A DNA stretch of 64,000 nucleotides, taken from NCBI GenBank assembly GCA_036925085.1, contig JAUPFP010000036.1:2108001-2172000 (forward strand), read 5' to 3'. Positions 20,151 through 39,671 of this stretch are shown piece by piece (position 1 is the stretch's first letter; each line of letters starts with the position of its first letter). Made by a program: the position numbers and the translations under genes. Source of the DNA: Brachycybe producta (lineage: Eukaryota > Arthropoda > Diplopoda > Playtdesmida > Andrognathidae). Under the pieces are notes generated by a model. That model did no database searches, was not told the DNA's origin, and was given only the letters and a program-made list of their open reading frames with translations.

Positions 20151-21982
20151 TTCAGAACTTTATAGCGATATTACCGCTCAAATGTACAGAAATTGACGTC
20201 AAACATACAAAACTTCAAGTTTTTAACTAAAAAAACAAACAAAATAACGTTAAAATTATTCGAAACACAATATAAAAAAAAAACGTCAATTTCTGATTGT
20301 TGCACAAATTATACAACAGACGGCGCAACAAACAGTTATTCATCACTATTTTAAAAATGACTCGAGAGGGCGCAGCAAACGGTATTTCTTCATTCATTTT
20401 TGACAAAGGCAACTAAGAAACACGTCTTTAAAATAAATAACGCCAGGATGGAGCATAAACATGGCGTCTTCCTCATTGAAATGCCATACACCGCCATATT
20501 GGTTCGACCTTCTCCGTGATCTCAGCAAAGCACGCCTCAAACAAATTCTCAGCCAAGTACCGAGAATAAGCCATCATTCATATGACGTCACACACGTCAA
20601 CTTTCGCAGCAACCGTTTTCATGACGTCACAATTAAATAGGGCGCCTTTTGCATTTTTTGATGACGTAACAATCCAAGATGAACGTTATCAATCCAAGTT
20701 TACCACGCGTTAAATTTTTACTAGGAATTCAGTTTATCAGTGTAATTAAAAAAAAATGGGCGATAATTCTTAAGTACAACAGAGAATGTAACAAAATGGC
20801 AAACAATGCGCGTTTACGAACTAAACACAATACATAATTTATTCGTTCTTTCTTTTTTTTTCTCTCTTCTTACCTTTCGATTATCATCTTCAAACAAGCG
20901 ATCGACATTTTAAATTACGCTTAAAAAGTTCAATCATAATCTCACAGAAATGCCTATTCTATTTCTTTGTATAAATAAATAAATTAAAATCGTGCGTTTC
21001 CTAAAGAAAAAATGTGAACGACGAAACAAAAACGAACAACAGCCGCCATCTTCTTCTTTCTTTTCCTCCTTTCTTCTGAAACAGTTTCTCACAGCGTTTA
21101 ATACAAGTAGAAGATAAGAGCTCTCAATTGAGCGCTATACTTATACCTGCCTTATCGTAAAAAGAAGTCAATGACGTTAAAGAGTTGACAAAAAATTTAT
21201 ACTTGTGTCATTTTCTATTAATAAAAAAGCGGTAATGATAAAAGAAAATAATAATCATATTATTTAAACTGTTGCAAATGTTTGATATCATTTTTTTTTA
21301 TCAAACTAAATTATATAATCTTAAATTATACAAAAACCCCTCTGACGTCACAAACAGCTTACTTACCATAAGGAAGACTGGCCGGTAGGAATGACAACAT
21401 CGATAAAAAACATCGATATATCGTTTTTTTCAATTTAACGTTGCATTGTTATAATAGTATCTAATTACAAGTTTATTAAAAACTCTTTACTAACTTTGTC
21501 AGAATTTACGTGACCGTTTTGTATTTGCTGCGAACTTCTTGCACTTATTTAGGGTACAGTTAACAATAGCAATGCATAACAACTGCCTAAGCAACTTTAT
21601 AAAGTTTATTATATCGATACGACCAATACAAATTGGGTATCGATTGTATTTGACGTCAAATGATAATCTAATGTATTTATTGGGTAGTTTATTTTAGCTT
21701 TTTTTTATGTTTTCTTCTTTATTTGATAAGAATTTTATTTTTAATTGATTTTGAATTTTACTTGTATACTTCCGTATAAGATACAGTTGTATATTTTGTT
21801 GTTTTAGAGCTTAATCTCGAGTTAAATAGGGTTTTGTTTTATCTGATTATAGACCAAGGGCGCCGCCATTTTGTTTTAAGACGTGGTAAAAAAAAAAGTG
21901 TTTTTGACCCGTTTTACTTTCGAAAACAAAAGTGTTTACTAGGTCATATCCGTATTATAGGAGGCTGTGACTAGGTAGAAAG
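20151..21982. promoter_or_regulatory. Divergent WDR33-SSU72 promoter region
   Basis: No coding exon was recognised. It must hold both promoters and 5' UTRs. Three exact palindromic CRE words (TGACGTCA) occur at 20583-20590, 20622-20629 and 21343-21350, with near matches beside them. CRE sites bind CREB/ATF factors and are common in housekeeping promoters; that they act here is inferred. The SSU72-proximal end (21850-21960) contains a CGCCGCCATTTTG word resembling a YY1 site. Confidence 0.5.
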
Positions 21983-23265
21983 ATGGAAGACACGGAAGAT
22001 GATGCAACTGAGACTCAAGACCTTAGTATAGCCGTGATATGTTCTAGTAATCAAAACCGTAGTATGGAAGCCCATGCCTTTTTAAGGTACCTTTTTTATG
22101 GATAACCTTTAATCTATGCCCAATTTTTTTTAAGTTCAAATGACTCGTGAAAACGTCTTTAAAACGTCTCGCAAAACGTAGAAGTTGTTAATATATGCAT
22201 GAAAAACTGTTGTAATTTACAGATTCCTGCAGACTAAAACAAATTTTCAACAGTTATCTTCATATTGTTGTCTGTTTTCTGCATATTTTGGCATTTTTCT
22301 GTATATTTTTTTGCAGTTTTATGCGTATTTTTGACAGTTTTCTGCATATTTTTGATTTTTTTATGCGTATTTTAGCAGTTTCCCATCAAATTTCTGCGTT
22401 TTAGAGCTCTTCTTAACGTTCTGAAGAGGTTATTTATTTATTTTCATATTTATTGGTCAGTAAAAAAGGGTTTCGTGTCCGTTCTTTTGGTACCGGTGAC
22501 AAAGTAAAACTTCCCGGATCGGCTCCAGACAAACCAAACGTTTACGAATTCGGAGTTCCATACGAAGAGATGTATCAAGATTTACTTAGCAAAGATAGAA
22601 ATCTGTATCCTTTTTTAAAAAAAAAAGAAAACGATTCAATTAAGCTGGTTTATGGACAGGTGATTTTCGAACTCTGATTATTTTACACCTGAAAGAAAGA
22701 ATAATCCGAGTTCCGGACCAGAGTTCTAAAACCATTTTAATATAAAAATAATTTCTTTTTTATCCTTGATTTAATTTCTCTCGAATAAGATACACACAGA
22801 ATGGCATTCTTCATATGTTAGATCGTAACAAGAGGATAAAACCGACTCCTGAACGCTTTCAACTCTGTAAGGAACAGTTCGATGTAATCGTAACTTGTGA
22901 AGAAAGAGTTTTTGATCAAGTGATCGAAGGTGAGAAATGAGATAACACAAGTCAACAATAATTCATATTGAAATTTTTATTTTCAAGATATGGAAAGCCG
23001 AGAACAGGAATACAACACTCCGGTTCACGTTATTAACCTCGACATTCAGGATAACCACGAAGAAGCTACTATAGGAGCGTTTCTTATCTGTGAACTTCTA
23101 ACTGTGGTAAGCAAAAGAGAAACTGCGAATATTCACAGATTAAGTTTTAACTTTCGTTTTCAGATGTCGCAGTCTGAAGATTTGGACAACGACATTGACG
23201 AGATAATTCAAGAATTCGAAAGCAAAACGGATCGAACTATTCTTCATACCGTTCAGTTTTATTAA
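21983..23265 (+). CDS. SSU72: SSU72, RNA polymerase II CTD phosphatase
   Basis: Five exons: 21983-22086, 22461-22604, 22790-22929, 22988-23106 and 23164-23265; 202 aa, against 194 in human. SSU72 dephosphorylates Ser5-P (and Ser7-P) of the Pol II C-terminal repeat and works with symplekin in the cleavage/polyadenylation machinery. The low-molecular-weight phosphatase signature CSSNQNR (C20-x5-R26) follows an acidic leader. Then come KGFRVRSFGTG, KLPGSAPDKPNVYEF, TCEERVFDQVIE and the conserved NLDIQDNHEEATIGAFLICE stretch with the catalytic Asp. It ends LHTVQFY. The active-site residues I can see are intact. AATAAA lies at 23287-23292. It is divergent from WDR33 and convergent with LSG1, with stop codons about 190 bp apart. 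Confidence 0.97.
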
Positions 23266-23455
23266 AGTTGTTTGTTTTCGAATTAAATAAAATATGTACA
23301 TAAACAATTTTGTTTTCCTTTGTATTTTCGATACGAAACTTTGAATGTTTTAAGTAAAAAAAAATGAAAGTTTGTATTTTCACAAAACGGAGTTTGTTAA
23401 CGTTTTAAACAATAACAATAAAACTTGGAGGAAAAAATGAAAATAAAGTGAAATT

Positions 23456-26400
23456 TCATTCGTCTAAATAGCTGTAAACTCTTCTGAGTTTTTCTTTCTT
23501 CTGATTTCGATGTTTTTTCCATGGTTTTTCATTCAACGATTGAGTCGAAGATGTTGGAAAAGAGGATAACGATGACGATGTCTGCTGCGAATATCCAGCC
23601 GTCGTTGATCCCAAGACGTGAGAACGTCCTTTAAGATGCACTCCGACTGTAGCCTTAAGAAGATTTCACAAAAACAACAACTCCAATTTGCTGTTTGAAG
23701 TTTCTAACGTCATTCACAGATGAGGGACTTTTTAGTGGTCGAGATAAGACTGCAAAAGGTGGCCGTACGAACGGTTCCAGCCGCTTTCCATAGTAATACA
23801 TTGTCACAGCGACTAGTTAATGTTTTCAACTACTTTTTGCAGTCCATCTCGACCACTAAAAGTCGCTCGTCAGTGAACGCTTTAAGTTTTTACCTTTTTA
23901 AAAAACTGTTTATCTAAATCATGAGTTGACGGTTTGCTGACCTGAAAAATAAAATCGCACAATTTTACTTAAAATTATAGATAAAATGTCCAAAATTCAA
24001 GAAAAGGAAACTTGACATTTAAACTTCGACTGAGAAATTGAATGTGTTTTAGATACTAGAACGGTAACTGAAACACTCATTAGTATTTTTCAGGTTGATA
24101 TCTTTCAAAAATAAACTTTTTATAGACGAAAGAAAAAATCTGCTTCAAATTGAGTCATTTCCAAACTTCCATAAAAAGTTTACTTTGAAAGATATCAACA
24201 TGAAAATACTCTTAAGTGATTGAGTAACGATTCGAGTTTCTAAAACATTTTCCGGGCGTTTATGCTTTGAAACTAGTTTAAAATTCAAGTGCCAAGTTTC
24301 CAGCATGAAATCTTGGTCTAAATCTCTCTTTGAAGAAAAACCTTCAAGACTCTGGCATGATACGGTGTTAAATAGGGTTGCGTCTTCTCTCTTGGAGGTG
24401 GAAATGGATGATATTCGTCTTGGTTAAAGTTTGGTGGTCCATGACAATATAACACTTTTCCCTGATAATAAAACTCCCATTAAGTTATGCATCGAAATTT
24501 ATAAAGTTTCATCAATTTAAGTTAAGTCTCACATTGACGTAATCTTTCAAAACGTATTTCGATGCACGAGAATTATCGGGTAAACCTCGTTCAGTCATAA
24601 ACCCTCTCATATCTAAATATTTAAAACGACGGCACTTTTTAAAAAACAACGAATAATCATTTTTTTTGTAAAAAAAAAAATCAAATGAATTACATCCGTA
24701 AGCATTAAGAAACTCTTCTGAAGTTGGAGGACGAGTCGGATCTTCGCCTTCTAAAGGAGGAGGAGTGAATATTCCATACATCGCTTCGAGAACGTGTCTC
24801 GGAACAAGAGATAAGATCTAAAAGAAAGCGGCTAAGGAAAAAAAACTGGAAAAGCTTACCATCCGCTACTTAGCCTCTACATAAGAGATCGTTTTCAACC
24901 TTACCTTCGAGGCTAGCGGTTGCTAATCGAAAAACATCAAGATAGCTCAACTGTATGTTAGAGAAAAATGTAGAGCCTAAAGCATAAGCGAGATTTAATT
25001 GTATAGCCTCTCTTCGAGGTTCTCCTTAGTACATTCCGTAATGGTTCCATTTCTCCTTAAATGTCTAACGCACGGAATGCTCAGTAGATAGAAAATTCTT
25101 AATTGAGCTACCTTCACACCAAGAAGCGAAACACTTCACTATGTTATGCGTTAACTTGTTTCATAAGGATATGAGGTTGATCGGTCCAACGTGATCCTTC
25201 ATCTGATCGATCGGTAAAATTCCACTTACGACCATCTCGGCCTTTGTAGAAATGAACGTCGGCATCACTAATCCAGGACAGTCGCACAATAATAGTTGAT
25301 TGTCAACGTATAGAGTCTAAATGACGACATAAAACAGAAACTTTGTTAAATTTATGTCACACGAAAACAAGCCATAAGTGTTTAACTGTTACCTGAAAAT
25401 GTTTTGTTTTACCAGGTGTAGCTGACACGGATACTTTCTTGTGCGTTAAGATTGCGTTAATCGTCGAACTTTTACCAACATTCGGATAACCAACCTGAAG
25501 AAACAGATTTGTGATCCTTAAAATTTTAAAATGAAACGCCCCCATCTACGTTTTTTTCTATCTTTTAGGAACAAAATTAAGAGAAACTTGAAAGAGGTTT
25601 AGAAACTAGAAGGGTAGCTCAATCACTTAAAAGCAATTTTCATTTTTATCTATAAAAATTTACTTTGAAAAATATCAACATGAAAATGCTATTACGTGAT
25701 TCTGCAACCCTTCTAGTTTCTAACACACGCTCAATTTTTTATTTACACGTTGCTCCTGAAATCCAGAATAACCAGAGTTCGAAAATCGTCTGCTCATAAA
25801 ACACCATGACAAACAACCAGAAACAAAAACTTATATAATTCGTTTTTACCAATCCAATTGTAGTTACGCCGTCCTGAACTTTAGATTTCTTGTGAATCTT
25901 TTTGAAAATATCAATCAGTTCTCGTCGAGAACAAAGTTTTCCTTTGAGATATGATTCGTCGGTGGACGATTCAGCCATTTCATTACGAGAAATCTCCAAC
26001 GGTTCATCGGCCTTATCGGCATCATCCTTCTCTTTGCTTTCACTTTCTTCTTTAATATCGTCGTATTCTTGCAAAGCTGAAAAGAAAACAGCCGGAAGTC
26101 CTTCACCTTCGAAATATTCGGCCCAAATCTTTCTGTAATAGTAAAAGAATCGTCTAAAAAATATAGAAAAATTGCTACAAGTTCAAAACCTCTGTTGTGG
26201 TGTCAGTAAATCCGCTTTGTTGACAAGAATAACGTTCATCTTGTCGGCGCCGACTTCGACAACGTATTTCTCCAAGTCTTCACAACGAAACAACAAAGGA
26301 TTTCGAGCGTCAACAATCTGAACAACGACGTCGCTGCAAAAAAATCAACATTCAAACATCCGAAATCATAAAAAAAATAAAAAGCAGAACCTCCGTTCGA

Positions 26401-27393
26401 TGACTCTCCATAATTGTCTCCAGAACTCCAGATTCTTTTCAAACGGTGTCAACATAATTCCTTCGACCTCTTGAAGCCTAAAAACGATAAAGATCAGTTA
26501 AATAATATACGAATATAAGAGATGTCATTGTGAACGAAGCGAAACTCTGCCAATTGACGTCTCCATTCGAGAAATGACTCTCGTTCTCTCTGTTGTAGTT
26601 CCTCTGTAGATGTATTTGAATTCCAACATGGCCTAATGATAAAAATTAGAAATGTAAGTAGAAAAAAAAAACGCATCGACGGTTGACTTCAACCTTCTCG
26701 GAATGCTCAGAAGTTGTTTATTGTCTTTCTGCGCTTGAGAGACCGTTTTCTTCTCGTCAACAGTAAGAAGACCTTCGCCGACCTTTGGATTAACGAAAGT
26801 GATGTTCATCTTTTCTGCAGATGGAAAAAGAAAACATCCGATTTAAGATTAAACCTGAAGGTGCGGTTTGTAATAATACTTACCGGCCGTAAACTCCGTT
26901 CCTGCCAATTCAGCCGTTGCCAGAAAATCATCTAATGTACTTTGTTCCGTAACTGACTGTAAGTTTAATCTTCCCCAGTCATATCCATCTGCAATGTCAG
27001 CTGTGTGGCGCTAGAAATATACAAGAAACCGAAATATGGCGTTATGCTCTGGTTAACTATAACCTGCACAAGTGAGAAGTCAAAGTGTAAGCTGTGACGT
27101 CAAAATAACATCAAATGGCATTAAATAAACGAATTTCAAATGAGCTCGTCATTATCTACCACAAGAATGCATCACCCTCTTCATGTCACTCTTTTTTCCT
27201 TAACATTTTCTTCTCACTTATAATTAAGGTTATAGTTAACCACAGCAAAATACTGGCCACATGGCCATTGAATAGCGACGTAAAAGGACCGAAAACTTAC
27301 AGAAAAACCATCGTTTATTCTCGGTTCTCGCCTTCCACCGAATCTGTCCTTTATTATAGTTCTTCCAAGCACATAAGCATTCTTTTTACCCAT
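23456..27393 (-). CDS. LSG1: LSG1, large-subunit GTPase 1
   Basis: Fourteen minus-strand exons: 27393-27301, 27010-26884, 26814-26694, 26632-26546, 26477-26391, 26333-26190, 26132-25850, 25494-25393, 25316-25173, 24817-24694, 24612-24533, 24461-24342, 23941-23894, 23653-23456; 585 aa. LSG1 is the cytoplasmic GTPase that releases NMD3 from pre-60S ribosomes. The G motifs are circularly permuted, as the family requires: NKAD (210-213) comes first, then GYPNVGKSST (316-325), then DCPGL (360-364). The N-terminal DGYDWGRLNLQSVTEQS block and C-terminal KPWKKHRNQKKEKLRRVY match human LSG1. The start is at 27393, because the upstream in-frame codon is GTG. The intron after exon 9 (25172-24818) is U12-like: ATATCCTT donor, TTCCTTAGC branch site, AG acceptor. 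Confidence 0.97.
23695..23890. repeat. Fold-back MITE family C in LSG1 intron 13
   Basis: The arms read TTTTTAGTGGTCGAGATAAG with ACTGCAAAAGGTGGCC, and CTACTTTTTGCAGTCCATCT with CGACCACTAAAAG. The centre TTCCATAGTAATACATTGTC matches other family C copies. The intron is 240 bp and mostly this element. Confidence 0.6.
24020..24265. repeat. Fold-back MITE family A in LSG1 intron 12
   Basis: The left arm ACTAGAACGGTAACTGAAAC and right arm TTGAGTAACGATTCGAGTTT, CTAAAACATTTTCCGGGCG pair across an AGATATCAACATGAAAATAC / CAGGTTGATATCTTTCAAAA core. A fragment related to the 240-bp unit of WDR33 intron 6 follows at about 24285-24320. Confidence 0.65.
24818..25172 (-). other. U12-type (minor spliceosome) AT-AG intron of LSG1
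   Basis: The donor is ATATCCTTATG, an exact match to the U12 AT-class 5' splice site ATATCCTT. Upstream of the acceptor is TTCCTTAGC, one base from the U12 branch consensus TTCCTTAAC, with about 15 nt between branch A and the AG. Using these sites joins GPINL to ILSLVPRHVLEA in phase 0, giving exactly the human spacing between DQM(K/R)DHV and PRHVLEA. No GT donor fits. Confidence 0.8.
25560..25810. repeat. Fold-back MITE family A in LSG1 intron 7
   Basis: The left arm ACTTGAAAGAGGTTTAGAAA, CTAGAAGGGTAGCTCAATCA is nearly the family consensus. The right arm ends AGAATAACCAGAGTTCGAAA, then CGTCTGCTCATAAAAC. It fills about 250 of the 355 intron bases. Confidence 0.75.
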
Positions 27394-35359
<7,966 letters not shown>

Positions 35360-35689
35360 GATTATAGAACATTGTGAAATGTCAACAGAGTTACGAGAAT
35401 ATTTTTTTTTTATAAAAAGCTCTCTTACAAAAAGTTTAAACCTTTTTTTATTGTTGAGTTTAGAAACTTCGTTATACATTGAAAACTTGCGAATATATTT
35501 TCAATTGAATACAAGTTTGTCGATCTGAATTTTCTTTTCTTTTCTTTCCTAATTGATAAAAATGTACAAAATAAATTTAATATAACAAGTGAATTTGTTT
35601 TAAAACGTTTCATTTTATGATTTTCTTTAAATATTTAGTTAAATTTATTTCGAACAAAGATTTCTCTTAGTGATAAAAACAGTTTTAAG
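35360..35689. other. Convergent GART / DNAJC28 3' region
   Basis: 330 bp between the two stop codons. A plus-strand AATAAA at 35570-35575 could end GART mRNA, and the inverse word TTTATT at about 35645-35650 could end DNAJC28 mRNA, so the 3' UTRs may overlap by up to about 80 bp. Nothing coding is seen. Confidence 0.5.
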
Positions 35690-37554
35690 TTATCTACGAA
35701 ATATCTCTGAAAACAAACCAAACAAACTTACAATTCCATCCGTATTTGTTGTATTAACATTCTTATTGATGTCGAAACTCTTGCACTTTACATCTAAATT
35801 ACTTTTACCTGTTTTTAATATCTTTTCCGCTTCCTTTTCCAACCTGAAATGAACCATCTGCTTTTTAAGAATAGGAACTACCAAATTATATTTGTTAATT
35901 TTAGAGTTCAGAAGAGCAACTTCATCTCTGAGATGCGACGTCTTAGATGCAAACTCAAAAGAGTCCGATTGGTTCAAAGGCTGTTGACCGAACTGCGATC
36001 GAATCGTTTCCAATCTCGATCTCAACCTTACAATTTCACTACGAATTTCCTTTTCAAGAAGAATCCATTCCGGAGTGAATCCATTGTTAATCAAAACCTA
36101 TAATAAAAAAGCATCAATCGGTGATTTTTTTCCCCCCGTGTTCTTTCAATTATACTTCGTTCAGCTTTTGCGTCACGGAATCGATGTACGGATTATACGA
36201 AGAATGTTTCAGAGGTTTACCCTTTCCAGGTAAGTTATCAAAATCTCCTTTAGACATCGATTCCTGAATCAAGTCTTCAACCAATCTGTCGATCGCGTTC
36301 CTGAAAAACAAATTGTTCTTATAGAAAAGAAAACATACGATATTTTATAAACAGCTGATTTTCTGACTGTGGTTACTTTGTGCTTCAGAAAAGCAATACA
36401 AAGCAACACGATATCTGAATCTCTTAAAAGTATTTTAATATTGATATATTTCAAAATAAACTTTTTATAGACAAAAATTTTGTATACGCATAAATTTGGT
36501 TTTTTTCAAACCACATAAAAAAAAGTTTATTTAAAAAGATATCAATATGAAAATTACCTTTAAGTGATCGAGCTACCCTTCTGATTTTAAAAACACTTTT
36601 AATTTATTCTGAATTCGAATTAAGGTTATTTACACTTTAAAAGAGTTAACGAAAAACTAAAACCTGATCTTGTGTTTCCTTGCTTCGGTTTTATCCTTAT
36701 AGATTAAACCGTCTTCGTTCTGAGCAGCTAATTTCTGCATCCGATGTTCCAAAACGGTTTCAACCGCTCTGTTCACTTTGTAACTCTGATATTGCTTCTG
36801 CCGTTGGCTCGTTGTCCCGTATCCGACTCCTTCGTAGCTTAGATATTGCCTGTGTTGAGGTGCTGTGTGCTTAAATGAGACAGAAAAACAAAACAAAAAG
36901 CAAAAAAAAATCGTTAAAAATCTACGTTATTTCACAATATTTTATACTCTGATTCCGTAATCTCGGTCTTCATCTTCGGACTTGCGATCGGCTTCTTTCA
37001 CTCCCTTTTCTTCTTCTTTAAACGTTTCTCTTAAAGTTCTGTATGCAGTCTCAATACGTGCGAACATTGACGCATCCGCAGTAGAAGTCCCGCCATCTGG
37101 ATGATATTTTTTCGCAAGAAATACAAAAGATGTTCGTAAATCCGTCAAACTGCAGTTTTCCTTTAGATTTAATATTGCGTAACATTCCTGCAAGAAAATA
37201 AATAAAGTGTAAACGTCTCTTGAACACTGATTAATCTGTCTTTCTGGTGCAAAATGAAAAGAAACTTTAATCTGTTCCAAACTATTTTTAATAAAAAAAT
37301 TTGAAGTGCAGAGTTAATGTGGCTCCTCTCATAGGTTTACATACAATTAAGTTAAAGTAAAAACTCATTGATTTCCATTAAAGGGGCCACATTAGACCTA
37401 CCCTTATATCAAATCCTGTTTCGCGACCCTTTCGATGACTATTAGAAAAATGGCAGCCAGTAAAACGATTCAATATGCAACATTTATGATGACAGAAGGC
37501 TATTTTCTGAAATGGCACCTTAGAAATGCCGTTAGAAACGCAAATAAATGCCAT
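35690..37554 (-). CDS. DNAJC28: DNAJC28, mitochondrial-type J-domain protein with DUF1992
   Basis: Five minus-strand exons: 37554-37402, 37187-36948, 36869-36664, 36300-36156 and 36097-35690; 383 aa (human 388). Exon 1 gives a basic, cysteine-containing leader ([20 protein letters not shown]...), suggestive of mitochondrial import though not proven. Exon 2 carries the J domain, [20 protein letters not shown] then [10 protein letters not shown] with the HPD motif needed to stimulate Hsp70. Exons 3-5 carry the DUF1992 core: [33 protein letters not shown] then GKGKPLK, and [14 protein letters not shown] and [12 protein letters not shown], all closely matching vertebrate DNAJC28. It probably serves an organellar Hsp70, but the client is unknown. 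It is convergent with GART, its neighbour in human too. Confidence 0.93.
36360..36640. repeat. Fold-back MITE family A in DNAJC28 intron 3
   Basis: The ends are GACTGTGGTTACTTTGTGCT and CCCTTCTGATTTTAAAAACA. The inner arms ATATTTCAAAATAAACTTTT and AGTTTATTTAAAAAGATATC pair. The GAAACTAGAAGGG word has been lost on the left arm. Confidence 0.6.
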
Positions 37555-37714
37555 TTTCGGATCATTTCAATAAAAAAGAACAGTTAGTAACCGGTTTATG
37601 AAGAAATTAAAACTCACATTCGGTTATAAAAACAACCGGTTACTACGGAGCTCCGTCACGAAACATAAACTTATATTCTACGGAGCTCGGGAAAGAACCT
37701 ACCTTTGTATTAAT

Positions 37715-37885
37715 GTTAAGCGAGTTTAAGAAGTTTATGCAAGATTAAGCGCGTTTAAGTGAGCTAAAAAAAGTATAAAGGAGTTTTAGAAAGCTTAAGC
37801 GAGTTAAAAGAAGTTAAAAATAGTTTAAGCGAGTTTAAGAAATGTTAAGAGAGTTTAAGGAAGTTTAAAGAGTGTTTAAGCGAGC
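37715..37885 (+). repeat. Degenerate GCGAGTTTAAG(A/G)AG tandem repeat
   Basis: About nine imperfect units of a GTTTAAGCGAGTTTAAGAAG-like motif follow one another with small length changes. The strand shown is purine-rich with regular TTTAA spacing. It has no open frame of note and no similarity to the MITEs. Confidence 0.6.
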
Positions 37886-38034
37886 TGCACTATACAATTA
37901 ATGCTCACTGTACTTTTATGCAAAACATATTGTATTTCAAATTTATAATTAAACCTAGAATTATTTAAATCATAAAATACAAGTGGCTAAAAATGTGTTC
38001 TACGTAATAAATAATTATATTAATTAAATTATTT

Positions 38035-38035
<1 letters not shown>

Positions 38036-38112
<77 letters not shown>
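38036..38112. repeat. (ATT)n microsatellite
   Basis: About 25 uninterrupted ATT units lie in intergenic DNA, the longest simple repeat in the window. A useful length-polymorphic locus; no function is implied. Confidence 0.97.
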
Positions 38113-38114
<2 letters not shown>

Positions 38115-39087
38115 ATTTATATTATTATATGTAATATATGAATAAACAAGAATGAAAACGCAGTCTTGTTGCCTAACTAGAAAACAAATAACATTTTTCT
38201 CAACATTTCGAATGTGTGACGTTAATTATAAAAGATAACTAGTTACTTAGGAAATTATCAACTGCTTCAATCCTATCTTATAACCATATATATATATTGT
38301 AGAAATAATAAAATATTTCTGTATTAGTGTTTGCGACTTAAATGTGGAATGCAAAGCATAATAATAATATTGAATCGAAAAGTGTTTTTACAGAATATTT
38401 GAATTAATTAATAATTTTATTTGTTAAAAATTATAAAAAAGAAGGGTTAGAGAAAGAGAGACAACTCAAAAAGAGAGGCAAGTAGAAAAAAAGAAACCAC
38501 TAATATACGAGTAAACCTCGTAAAATTTGGACTTATGCTAATATAAATTATTTTATTCTGTTATATTAGTTTATTATTTACATCCATTTCTATATTGATT
38601 TTTAAAATAAATAATTTATTTATAAGTTAAAAAGTTAATTATTTAGTTAAGAGCTGATTATGAATAGCAAATTTTGAAATCACATTTAAAAAAAGGGCTT
38701 CAAGAAAACGGTATTATTTCCCTATTTTTATCATAACAAAACGTATTATTTTAATTATTATCTTTTTTTCGTTTCAATCAATTTAAAAACATTATCTATT
38801 AATATCATTAATTAGACAGCGTTAAATATTTTCACATGATTTTATCAATAGGTTAAGCGTATAATTCATATTACAGCAGTCGAGTCTATGTGTTTTGTTC
38901 TATTAAGAATTTTATTATCTGTATTTGGGTCCTAGGTTAGTAGGTTTCATTCAATTTGGACTTTTATCTAAAAAAAAATAACGTGGATGTTTCCATTGTG
39001 TTCTGTACAAACAAATTTTATCAGATTAACCAAACTCAGAATTAGATTACGAAAAGTCAGTGTTATTCACAATCATTAGGACTATTT

Positions 39088-39409
39088 GGGCTCGGATTTT
39101 TATGCAATATCAAGCAAATGTTTCTCAATCTGTGGCACTTGTGCATCTAATCATTGTAATCAATAATCATTATCATTAGAGCAACTACAATTATACTTTT
39201 TCTAGTCATAAAGGTTGGTTAGAGGCTAGATCTCTGGTTACTAGCAATTGTCAACTAAGAGTTCTAGCTTCTAACCAGTGTTTTTAATTAAAAAAACCAT
39301 AATTGTTAGTTGATCTAAATGGGATTGTTACTTCACAACTGGCTCGATCATGAGCCATGGGCCACAGATTGAAAAACATTTGCTTGATATTGCATAAAAA
39401 TCCGAGCCC
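39088..39409. repeat. Fold-back MITE family B, reference copy
   Basis: Ends are exact: GGGCTCGGATTTTTATGCAA at left and TTGCATAAAAATCCGAGCCC at right, followed inward by TCAAGCAAATGTTTCTCAAT and its inverse. It is upstream of the M13 start codon. Confidence 0.88.
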
Positions 39410-39671
39410 TAAATTAATTATCATAAAATTCTAAATATATAAATAAATGGAACTACTCGAGTAAATAAAATCTTATTACGAAATCTATTCCACCTCATTC
39501 AAAATACCTCATCCGCCCACATTTAATTTAATTGTGACGTGTATAAAAAACAAATAACCTTAACACCACAAATATTCCAGATAAACAAATATGATTTCAT
39601 TCGAAACATATTTCTTAAATTGTGACAACTATTTTCTTTTTATAATTTAATTAATAGCTGTGCTACACGGA

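Larger units (their letters stand above)
37555..39671. other. Intergenic region between DNAJC28 and the M13 gene
   Basis: It contains an imperfect GAGTTTAAG-rich tandem array (37715-37885), an ATT microsatellite (38036-38112) and a family B MITE (39088-39409). The remainder is AT-rich without recognisable exons. Promoters of the divergent DNAJC28 and M13 genes must lie at its two ends. Confidence 0.5.

Noticed and set aside
38036-38112. Regular repeat suggesting a CRISPR-like array
   Set aside because: It is a plain ATT microsatellite without spacers, in an animal genome.
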